Source: Oceanicola sp. 22II-s10i
GTDB lineage: Bacteria > Pseudomonadota > Alphaproteobacteria > Rhodobacterales > Rhodobacteraceae
Reading direction: 5' to 3'
Length of the DNA stretch: 64,000 bases
Assembly: GCF_002210105.1 (NCBI RefSeq)
Contig: NZ_AQQU01000004.1
Span: forward strand, 186,001 to 250,000
A program made the position numbers and the translations under genes. Below the pieces are notes generated by a model, which was not told the DNA's origin, ran no database searches, and was given only the letters and a program-made list of their open reading frames with translations. Below are positions 26,072 through 33,686 of this stretch, piece after piece; position 1 is the first letter of the stretch; every line of letters begins with the position of its first letter.

Positions 26072-27483
26072 TCTGCACCTCCTGTGCTTGAGCCACCCCA
26101 GATGGCGGCGGTCATGGCTGCCTCGGCGTGCCAGTAGTCGGCCTTGGCCTCGGCGTAGCTGAGTTCGGCCTCAAGCCCCTCGCGGGCGTCGGTGATCAGT
26201 TCGAAGGTCGAGGTGAGCATGCCGTTGTAGGACTTCAGCGCCTCTGCATCGATGATGCGGCGCAGCGGGAGGACCTCGTCACGCCAGTGCCGGGCGATGT
26301 TGTATTTGCCGGTGACGGCGGCATGGGCCGACCGCGCCTCGGACCGGGCGTTCACGGCCGCCTGCGCCAGTTCGTTCGCCGCGCGCATGTAGACCAGTTC
26401 CCCCCGGCGGCTGGTCAGTTTGCCTGTGTCATAAAGCGGGATCTCGAAACTGGCCTCGAGAACGCGCGAGGTCTCCGTCTCCCGTCCCGTGGGCGTGTCG
26501 GATCGCTCGACTTCGGCGCCTGCGGTGATCTCGATAGCCGAGAGCATCCGCGTCTGACCCGCCAGCCGGTATTCCTGCGCGATGGCCTCCAGCTCCAGCC
26601 GCCCGATGGCGAGGTCGGTGCGGTGCTCCAGCGCCAGCCTTTCAACATCCGACCGGCCCGGTCGACGACCGGGCAGCCCTGGCAGGCGATCCGGCACATA
26701 GAAGTCGATATCCGAGCCCCAGAGGCCCATGAGGCGGGTCAGTTTCTCCTTCGCCAGCTGCGCTTCCAGCCGGGCATCGGCCCGTTCGGCGGCAAGCTCC
26801 GCGGTGAACACATGCTCCCGCGCCTGATCGCCGCGGTTCATCGCGCCGGTGCGTCCCAGTTCGGCGGCCAGTTCCGACGCCGCATCGGCCGTGCCCTGCG
26901 CCCGTCCGATCAGCGAAGCCGCCTCGAAGGCCGCAACCGCGTCGATCCAGGCCTGCCGCGTCTCGGTCGCCAGCGCGATGGTCGCGCCCAGGGCGGCGAA
27001 CTGCGCCTGCTGGAACTTCGTCTGAGCGATGGCGCGGCGGGGCTTCACCGTCGCCGCGTCGAGGATCGCGCCCGTCACGACCGCCTCAAGCGAGCGGGCC
27101 AGCCCGACCTCTCCGATCCCGGAGATCGTCACGCCGAAGGACGGCACGGGGCCCATGGCCACCTCCCAGAGGTCCGCCGCCGAGAGGCCCAGATCGGCAT
27201 AGGCGGCCTGAAGGCCGCGGTTGTTCATCAGCGCCACCTGGACGGCCGTGTCGGGCCCGATGGTCTTGCGATGCACCAGAGCGCGGGCACGCGCTTCGTT
27301 CGCGGCCACTTCGGCGGCCGACTGCGCCCAGACGCCCGTCGCGCCGGTGGCCCGTTTCGTCCCGCTGGAAACCAGCGAGAACCCCGCGCCGGGGGCCGAA
27401 GCCTGGCCGACCAGCCCGGCATCCGCACAGGCCGCAAGGGCCAGCGGCAAAAGCGCGACGCTCATCCTGACAGCCCGCCTCAT
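26068..27483 (-). CDS. TolC-family outer-membrane efflux protein
   Basis: This 471-aa protein has a lipoprotein-like start (LLPLALAACADAGLVG) and long helical hairpins, including repeats around 'ALMNNRGLQAAYADLGLSAA' and 'EHRTDLAIGRLELEAIAQEY', the OEP pattern of outer-membrane channels. It lacks an adjacent inner-membrane RND pump or adaptor in this window; the genes before and after it are copper-binding. Starts with ATG overlapping the stop of a small lipoprotein gene. Likely part of a copper efflux path. Confidence 0.87.
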   Translation of the reverse strand: MRRAVRMSVALLPLALAACADAGLVGQASAPGAGFSLVSSGTKRATGATGVWAQSAAEVAANEARARALVHRKTIGPDTAVQVALMNNRGLQAAYADLGLSAADLWEVAMGPVPSFGVTISGIGEVGLARSLEAVVTGAILDAATVKPRRAIAQTKFQQAQFAALGATIALATETRQAWIDAVAAFEAASLIGRAQGTADAASELAAELGRTGAMNRGDQAREHVFTAELAAERADARLEAQLAKEKLTRLMGLWGSDIDFYVPDRLPGLPGRRPGRSDVERLALEHRTDLAIGRLELEAIAQEYRLAGQTRMLSAIEITAGAEVERSDTPTGRETETSRVLEASFEIPLYDTGKLTSRRGELVYMRAANELAQAAVNARSEARSAHAAVTGKYNIARHWRDEVLPLRRIIDAEALKSYNGMLTSTFELITDAREGLEAELSYAEAKADYWHAEAAMTAAIWGGSSTGGAE

Positions 27484-27698
27484 GATGACCCTCCCGGCGC
27501 CTGCGCGTCGTTCAGCTTGCGCCAGTCGCCCGGCGCCTCGATAGAGCGCGAGGTGTGCGTGACGGCGGGTCCGGGCGGGGCCATGTGCGCTGTTGACGGA
27601 TCGGCGGCCCGCGTAAGCGGGGTGGCCAATGGGGGCTCGAAAGGCTGCGAACAGCCTGCGAGCGCCAGCGGCACGGCGGCCGCCAAGAGGATCTTCAT
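27480..27698 (-). CDS. small lipoprotein of the copper operon
   Basis: The 72-aa product has a lipobox (MKILLAAAVPLALAGCSQ) with Cys at position 16 and a Pro/Ala-rich mature part without known domain. Its stop overlaps the TolC-type start (ATGA), so it is coupled to it. Function unknown. Confidence 0.72.
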   Translation of the reverse strand: MKILLAAAVPLALAGCSQPFEPPLATPLTRAADPSTAHMAPPGPAVTHTSRSIEAPGDWRKLNDAQAPGGSS

Positions 27699-27758
27699 GA
27701 TTGGTCTCCGGAAGGGATCGGCAGGACAGGCGCCGGAAAGCGCCCTACGACGGCTCGA

Positions 27759-28154
27759 TCACGCCTTCGGAGGTCGTCGCAGCCCGTTCGGGTGCGTCAG
27801 TTCGGTCAGGTCGGACGACGACAGATCATGCGGCGCGCCTGAGGCAACCTGGCCGTCGCCGAGCATCACGGGCATCACCGTCAACTCGGCCACGCAGGCA
27901 TGGTCGCAACACATTGGCGCCGAGTCCGTCGGCGCCTCATCCGAAGCTTCGACCACCTGATGCATGCCGTGGTCCGCTCCATGGTGGCCATGGTCCATCA
28001 CGGCAGTCGCGGACCGGTGCGCGGCATGCTGCATGGTGCCGCCCGCCTGCTGTTCGCACAGCATGGCACCGGACATGGCCATGACGGCGACCGGGGCGGC
28101 CACCACCATCAGCCCGGTCAGCGCCAGGAAGAGTGCGAGCAGGTATTTCGTCAT
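27759..28154 (-). CDS. small exported Cys/His-rich protein
   Basis: The 131-aa product starts MTKYLLALFLALTGLMVVAA (signal or anchor), followed by 'AMLCEQQAGGTMQHAAHRSA', 'MDHGHHGADHGMHQ' and 'DSAPMCCDHACVAEL', all consistent with metal binding. No family is recognised. It is first in the minus-strand copper operon, about 60 nt before the lipoprotein. Confidence 0.6.
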   Translation of the reverse strand: MTKYLLALFLALTGLMVVAAPVAVMAMSGAMLCEQQAGGTMQHAAHRSATAVMDHGHHGADHGMHQVVEASDEAPTDSAPMCCDHACVAELTVMPVMLGDGQVASGAPHDLSSSDLTELTHPNGLRRPPKA

Positions 28155-28254
28155 TGTGATCGGATCATCATGCAGCGCGGGCGTCGTGGCAAGTCACAAG
28201 ACATTCAGCTTCGCACGTTTCGAGCCCTTGGCCTGCTCCCCTTGGAGTTCGCTA

Positions 28255-28525
28255 TTATGGGGTCGCCCGGTTCAGGGTTTGGTCCTCTGCCGACCATTGG
28301 TGATCTTCCCATGGCGTGAGCCCTGAGGTGCCGCCGGTTTCCGAGGCCACTGCCCTGTTCAGGCTCTGCAGCCTCAATTCGAAGCCAACGGGCGACGGCA
28401 TGCCGTTGTTCGTGTGCTCCCGTTTCGGGGTGTCCAACATCTCGATGTATTCGGACACATCCCGTCTTGGATCGCCCCTTGTCCTTCCTCTTCTTGATCA
28501 GATCGCATGTTTGCGGTCCTGTTTC
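28255..28525 (-). pseudogene. remnant of an IS3-family transposase (OrfB C-terminus)
   Basis: Translating the minus strand gives 'CDLIKKRKDKGRSKTG' in one frame and, after a frameshift near 28455, 'VSEYIEMLDTPKREHTNNGM' then 'PSPVGFE' in another. This is the end of the DDE domain of IS3-type OrfB (pattern 'YIE.....KR.H..NG..SP..FE'). No orfA, start or ends remain; the element is a decayed fragment just left of the island. Confidence 0.72.
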
Positions 28526-28885
28526 CGACCCCTCGGCTTGCCCTGAAGCGATCAGACCCGGTTGTATCCGGACCAACGTGTCATCACTCCACTTCTTGGC
28601 GTCCTCGATGACCTGAGACCCGACTGTCCCTATCTTGATAATCGTGGAAAGCTTGGCGTCACTTCGATCTGGGCGGAAGTCGTGCGAGTGAGGTAAGTCG
28701 AGGCGCAGCCGGATTCGGGTGGTCAGGCGGACCGTGGTGCCGATCTGGCTCGGACAAGACGGATGGATCGGATGCTGCTACCCAGTAGCGGGTGATCTTC
28801 GAAAACCCCCGGAGACAGAAGGAAACATCCGGGAAAAGCAAGGAATCCTGATTGGCGGACACAAAACGGAATGTTGTCTAGGTAG
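28526..28885. other. non-coding stretch left of the dusA remnant
   Basis: No gene was recognised in these 360 bases; short open frames have no ribosome sites. The right end presumably holds the old dusA promoter, as the piece immediately before the start at 28886 is AT-rich with GGTAG as a weak ribosome site. Confidence 0.4.
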
Positions 28886-28951
28886 ATGAAAATAAAAGTA
28901 AATAATGCTGCGCGCCTGTCCGTAGCCCCCATGATGGATTGGACGGATTGA
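28886..28951 (+). pseudogene. severed 5' end of dusA
   Basis: ATG at 28886 opens a frame MKIKVNNAARLSVAPMMDWT-D and then hits TGA at 28949. 'LSVAPMMDWTD' is the N-terminus of DusA, identical to that of the intact dusA at 53395. It is best read as the original start of dusA, cut off from the rest by insertion of the island. Confidence 0.85.
28914..28947 (+). repeat. attL: left attachment repeat of the dusA island
   Basis: 34-bp sequence beginning GCCTGTCCGT and ending TGGACGGA; it matches 53438-53471 at 31 of 34 positions. The mismatches are at its positions 11, 17 and 26, all at third codon positions, so both copies encode the same DusA residues. Beyond both ends the two copies diverge. Confidence 0.85.
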
Positions 28952-29153
28952 TCCAGAATACATTCATATAATCAATACAGTAAGCGGTGATCTTGTGTAC
29001 CAAGTACCAAATTTTTCGCGGATGCCTTTTGTGAAGATCGCGGCGACGACATGTTAGGGCTAGTCCAAGTTTGGCCTGCTGCACCTTCAAGGCCGCCGCG
29101 GCATTGTTGCGGAACGATGGCTTGAGGCGTGATGGCCCCTTTATCGGTCTTTG

Positions 29154-29420
29154 TCAGGCGGTGCAGACGATCACGGCGGTGCCGAGGGCCGAGAAACGGT
29201 TCATCAGTGCAGCACGCATCTTGATCTCGGCGGATTGGCAGCCGGGGTTTCTAGCGGCAAAGCGTTTTCGAAGGATTTCAGGCAACGCATCTTTGGCTCG
29301 ATACGCCTCCGTCCAGTCTAAGTCCGCCATCTTCAACGGGCTGGCCACTATCTCAGTCGCTTGCCGGGGCGGCAGCTTGAGCAGGACCTTGGTGGTCAAA
29401 CGAACTGGATCGCCGCATCC
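29154..29420 (-). pseudogene. remnant of an IS5-type transposase
   Basis: The minus-strand translation includes 'RLTTKVLLKLPPRQATEIVA', 'SPLKMADLDWT' (N-terminal part of IS5-type transposases) directly joined to 'EILRKRFAARNPGCQSAEIK' and 'MNRFSALGTAVI' (C-terminal end), with the whole catalytic centre deleted. No start or inverted repeats were identified. Confidence 0.5.
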
Positions 29421-29735
29421 GAGGGCAATGCAGGGCGATCGGGCTCCCATCTGCGGCGGGAGGGCAGTCTGAGGTTGATGTGCAGCTTCAGTGGCGCTGG
29501 TGCCAGTCAACGCGCGAGATGAATGCGTTATCCCCAATGCCACCCACTCCCTCAGTGATCATCTCCGTGGTGGCGAGTTCAGATCAGGGGGGCGCTGAAG
29601 GCCCCAAGTGCTTGGGGCATGACCGCTGTCACCTCATTGGGCAGTGGACGCTGGCCGGAAAACTGTTCAGGCTCCGCTTTAATGATTGAAATGATGTTCG
29701 TGTAAAATAGTGTGACTGAAGGGGGAGGGGCGATA

Positions 29736-32396
29736 GTGTCTTCATTACTCAAGTTTTTCCGAATTACATTCTTTCTTTTTGTCTACTTCATCTTTTGCAT
29801 GATCGTGGTGGTCACAGTCCTCCAGGGGTGGCCGGTGGGTGGCCAAATGTTGTTTGCATTTGGTGCTCCTATCATTTTGGTCTGGTGGCAAGAAAAGCGG
29901 AGATCGCGGAAAGTCGCTGCAAAAGCGCAAGCCGTGGGAAGTTCCGAAACCCGACCACTCGGACCTGAGCTGGCAGCCCAACCAAGTGCCTACGACAAAC
30001 GTATCGAGCGTGAGCGCGAACGAACTCGCGAAGCCATTGCGTCCCAAGCACCGGCTGCCATTCGAGCCTACTCCCCACCTACGCAGGACAACGCCGCAAT
30101 CGCCCGTGCGGGACGGTCTTCCATGCCAGACTCATTGACCGCGGCCGAACGAGCGCAGCCTTCGCAAGCGACAGAGGCGGCCACCAAGGCCTACGTTCAT
30201 CCGAAGCAGGACTACGCCGCGATCGTCCGTGCCGGAAAGTCCGCGGCGCCAGCTCTAGCTGCAGCGGCTGAAAGAAAGCAACCAGCGCCAGCTACCCTGT
30301 CTTGGAGATCACCAAAAATCGGGTGGATCCGATCTGACGAAACGACGAGCGTCGCGGGCCGCAACATCGGCGGGATGGTTTACGTCGGAACCCCTCCTTC
30401 GCTGAACACCAACGGCTATCGTTCAAAGTGCCGAGGCTATATCGATCCCGCTTTGCCAGTGGCAAAGCGGGGCACGGACGTTGCTGGAAGCGGGCTGCCG
30501 TATTGGCCGAACTACTCGGAAATCTCGCCGGACTGCAGGGCGACCTATCTCGATTGGCTTGCCGGCGGTCGAAAAGATGCATGGTTTGATGCAGGATACA
30601 TGTTCCTGTATTTTTACGGGTTGGAGCGTCGTTTCTTCGTCGATCAGTCCCAGGATGACGCTAAGGATATCGTCCAGGAAGTTCGAAGGTTGCAGTCGCT
30701 GTACCCCGATAGTCACTCCGTCCGGCGCTACCTGGGGGAGTTCCTCGACATCGCGACTCTTGTCGAAATCGACTTCGATGCGATCGAGCCCATTTTTGAG
30801 AAGCAGGGCTGGGAACTCCCGTTTTCACTGAAGTACGCAATCGGGGCTCGGATTTACAAGGGCGAAAACTTGACTGCCGAATGGTTGTTGAGTTGGTTCA
30901 TTTGTCACCCTGAAACATATCTGAGAACTCCGGCGACGCGATGCCGGGATGAGTTCATCGCTCTTTTCCGTATCCGGTTTGACCAGCGGTTTCCTGACGG
31001 GCTCAAGGTTGCCAAACCCCGGAAAACGCTCAAGGTATCCTATAGGGCTGCTTCCAGCGAGTTTGAGGGCTCAGCAAACCCAACTGTTGAAGGAAAGCCG
31101 GTGCCGGATATTTCTGGCCTGCGTAAGCCGGTCGAGATCGCACAAGAATTGGCCGATGAGGCTATGAACGATCTCGACAAGCTCAGTCGCTTCCTGGGCC
31201 GAAACCCTGACGGTCGCGGAAGCGTGGAAGCGCATGCATTGCTGCCTTCTGAACTGTGGGATGCCTTCCCATCCGAGGAAATGGACCGCTTGAAATCTTG
31301 GGCAAGCACTATCGTCGATCGGGGGGGATTGGTGCCGCTTGAGGAGGTGATCGGACGTCTGGAGGGAGAAACGAGCGAGAAGATCGGGAAACGGCAGATG
31401 ACAGGAGCGGCCGACGCGCTCGCCCGTCTCGGTTTCGGTCTGGCGCCCGACCCTCGGTTTGCGCTCCGGTCGCCCAAGGCGGAGGAGCCTGTGGTACTGT
31501 TCAGCCTGGGCGAACCGATCGAAAGACTGGAGGAAGTTTCCGACAGCTATCGAAGCGCCCTGATTGAATTGGCACTTGGGTCGTTCGTTGCTCATGCGGA
31601 TGGTCGCATCGCGGAGCCTGAGCGCAAGGCGCTGGAGGATCAGGTCTCCGCCGCGGACCTAAGCGATCAGGAAGGCCGCAGGCTGCGCGCAAACCTTGAA
31701 TGGTTCCTGGCCGTGCCACCGGACATGACGCTCTTGCGCCGCAAACTGAAGGAAGTGGGCCAAGACAGCCAGGCCGCTATGCGGGCAGCGTTGGTTGGTG
31801 CAGCACATGCCGATGGCATTATTCACTCCGACGAAGTTGCAAGCATCGAGAAAATCTACAAGGCTTTGGGTCTAGATCCTGCGCTTGCCTACTCAGACCT
31901 GCATGCTGGCGAAGTTGCGGATGGTCCTCGCACTGTTCGTGCCTCGAAACCGGGTCGTCCGGGCGAAGCGATACCCGATCTTGTGAAAGCCAGCGGACCC
32001 AAGCTCGACGCTTCGCGGATCGCAGCAATCCGTTCGGACACCGAGCGCGTGTCGTCCGTCCTCGGTCAGATTTTCGATGTCGAAGAGGAAGAAAGCGGTG
32101 CCTCCACGCCTGACTACGAATGCCTGGTGGCAGGGCTTGACCCGAAACACGGCGCCCTTGTCCTCGAAGTACTTACTCGCGAGCATTGGTCTGAGACCGA
32201 GTTCGAGAAGATCTGCGCCTCGCATGGTTTGATGGTATCCGGGGCTTTGGAAGTCGTGAATGAATGGGCTTTTGAGACCTACGATGAAGCGCTTCTCGAC
32301 GAGTATGATGGATATGACGTGTCTCCTGAGATTGCGGAGGCGGTAAAAGAAAAGATGAGTGCGGAGGGCAGGGATGTCGAAGTTGAAACCACGTGA
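29736..32396 (+). CDS. TerB_N / TerB / TerB_C domain membrane-linked protein
   Basis: GTG at 29736 follows GGGGGAGGGG at ideal spacing and gives about 886 aa. Residues 5-50 hold two hydrophobic segments (FFLFVYFIFCMIVVVTVLQG; MLFAFGAPIILVWW). Two copies of an Ala/Arg-rich repeat follow ('Y.PPTQDNAAIARAGRSS', 'Y.HPKQDYAAIVRAGKSA'). A TerB_N domain spans roughly 180-390 (WFDAGYMFLYFYGLERRFFV), a TerB-type helical domain about 600-700 (ALGSFVAHADGRIAEPERKA; ALVGAAHADGIIHSDEVASI) and TerB_C about 760-880. It overlaps the ATPase gene by 23 nt. Known family: TerB_N/TerB_C proteins coupled to ATPases and helicases; tellurite resistance is not implied. Confidence 0.85.
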   Translation: MSSLLKFFRITFFLFVYFIFCMIVVVTVLQGWPVGGQMLFAFGAPIILVWWQEKRRSRKVAAKAQAVGSSETRPLGPELAAQPSAYDKRIERERERTREAIASQAPAAIRAYSPPTQDNAAIARAGRSSMPDSLTAAERAQPSQATEAATKAYVHPKQDYAAIVRAGKSAAPALAAAAERKQPAPATLSWRSPKIGWIRSDETTSVAGRNIGGMVYVGTPPSLNTNGYRSKCRGYIDPALPVAKRGTDVAGSGLPYWPNYSEISPDCRATYLDWLAGGRKDAWFDAGYMFLYFYGLERRFFVDQSQDDAKDIVQEVRRLQSLYPDSHSVRRYLGEFLDIATLVEIDFDAIEPIFEKQGWELPFSLKYAIGARIYKGENLTAEWLLSWFICHPETYLRTPATRCRDEFIALFRIRFDQRFPDGLKVAKPRKTLKVSYRAASSEFEGSANPTVEGKPVPDISGLRKPVEIAQELADEAMNDLDKLSRFLGRNPDGRGSVEAHALLPSELWDAFPSEEMDRLKSWASTIVDRGGLVPLEEVIGRLEGETSEKIGKRQMTGAADALARLGFGLAPDPRFALRSPKAEEPVVLFSLGEPIERLEEVSDSYRSALIELALGSFVAHADGRIAEPERKALEDQVSAADLSDQEGRRLRANLEWFLAVPPDMTLLRRKLKEVGQDSQAAMRAALVGAAHADGIIHSDEVASIEKIYKALGLDPALAYSDLHAGEVADGPRTVRASKPGRPGEAIPDLVKASGPKLDASRIAAIRSDTERVSSVLGQIFDVEEEESGASTPDYECLVAGLDPKHGALVLEVLTREHWSETEFEKICASHGLMVSGALEVVNEWAFETYDEALLDEYDGYDVSPEIAEAVKEKMSAEGRDVEVETT

Positions 32397-33681
32397 ACGC
32401 GATGCAATCGTGCAGGCGCTTCGGGCAGGGGTCGTGCCCAAGCTCGGCCTGCGTCACATCCAAGTCGGCCGCGTCCGCGAGATTGAAGAGCTCGTCAAGG
32501 ACATGGACCGGATATCCGATGGCGGATCGGCGATCCGGTTCATCATCGGAGAATACGGATCGGGAAAGACGTTCTTCATGAATCTGATCCGTCTTGTCGC
32601 GCTTGAAAAGGGTCTGGTGGTGATGTTCGCGGACCTGGCGCCCGACCGGCGCATTCACGCGACCGGTGGTCAAGCTCGAGGCCTCTATGCAGAGATGGCC
32701 CGAAACCTGTCGACACGGACAAAGCCAGATGGCGGGGCCTTGGCCAGCGTGGTGGAGCGTTTCGTCAGCCAAGCACACCGCGATGCTGAGGAACGCGATG
32801 CGCCCACGGGGTCTGTCATTCGTGAACGCCTTGGTCACTTCGAAGAGCTCACCGGGGGGTTTGAATTCGCAGAGGTGATCCGGCGATATTGGGAAGGCCA
32901 TGAGACCGGCGACGACGAGTTGAAATCCGCTGCCTTGAGATGGCTGCGTGGTGAATTCGCCACACGCACCGACGCGCGCAAGGCGCTTGGAGTGCGAACG
33001 ATCATCGACGATGCCAGTGTCTATGACCATCTGAAGCTGATGTCGGCATTCGTGTGTGAAGCCGGTTACAAAGGCTTGCTCGTCGGCCTCGACGAGATGG
33101 TGAACCTCTACAAGCTGACCTCGTCGCAGGCTCGCAATGCAAACTACGAACAGATCCTCCGGATCCTGAATGATGTGCTGCAGGGCAGTGCCGAGAACCT
33201 CGGATTTCTCATGGGCGGCACACCGGAATTCCTGATGAACACCCGTCGAGGGCTTTACAGCTACGAGGCCCTCCAGTCGCGTTTGGCCGAGAACACCTTC
33301 GCGCGAGACGGGTTGGTTGACCTTTCAGGACCTGTTGTCCGGCTGGCCAGCCTGACCCCTGAGGACCTCTTCGTTCTTCTGGCCAATGTCCGGCGGATCA
33401 TGCAGGACGACGCCGGTGCTCTGCCAGACGATGCGCTCGAGGCCTTCATGGCGCATTGCTCGGACCGGATCGGTGAAGCTTACTTCCGCACCCCGCGCAA
33501 TACGGTGACGGCCTTCGTGAACCTGCTTTCCGTGCTCGAGCAAAACCCCGGTGTCGAGTGGAGCGACCTAATCGAAAAGATCGAGGTATACGAAGACCGC
33601 GGCGAAGACATGACCGAGGTCGACGAGTCGACTGGTGCCCAAGACCCCGGTGATGATGACCTGATCAGCTTCAAGCTCTGA
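32374..33681 (+). CDS. BrxD-like ATP-binding protein (DUF2791)
   Basis: This 435-aa P-loop ATPase has Walker A 'GEYGSGKT' at 59-66 and Walker B 'LLVGLDEM' at about 235-242, an ORC/Cdc6-like layout of the DUF2791 family, which includes the BREX protein BrxD. The ATG at 32374 has GGAGGGCAGGG ahead of it and lies inside the end of the TerB-like gene, so it is translationally coupled. An acidic tail ends it (GAQDPGDDDLISFKL). The helicase gene starts 5 nt later. It likely acts with both neighbours on foreign DNA, but the precise function is unknown. Confidence 0.87.
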   Translation: MSKLKPRERDAIVQALRAGVVPKLGLRHIQVGRVREIEELVKDMDRISDGGSAIRFIIGEYGSGKTFFMNLIRLVALEKGLVVMFADLAPDRRIHATGGQARGLYAEMARNLSTRTKPDGGALASVVERFVSQAHRDAEERDAPTGSVIRERLGHFEELTGGFEFAEVIRRYWEGHETGDDELKSAALRWLRGEFATRTDARKALGVRTIIDDASVYDHLKLMSAFVCEAGYKGLLVGLDEMVNLYKLTSSQARNANYEQILRILNDVLQGSAENLGFLMGGTPEFLMNTRRGLYSYEALQSRLAENTFARDGLVDLSGPVVRLASLTPEDLFVLLANVRRIMQDDAGALPDDALEAFMAHCSDRIGEAYFRTPRNTVTAFVNLLSVLEQNPGVEWSDLIEKIEVYEDRGEDMTEVDESTGAQDPGDDDLISFKL

Positions 33682-33686
33682 CGCCG

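Noticed and set aside
24296-26137. Long plus-strand open frame opposite the multicopper oxidase
   Set aside because: Antisense of a gene with clear copper motifs; composition is not protein-like.
29736-32396. Reading the TerB-type protein as tellurite resistance
   Set aside because: No terC, terD or terZ genes accompany it; TerB_N/TerB_C with ATPase and helicase is a different, DNA-linked context.
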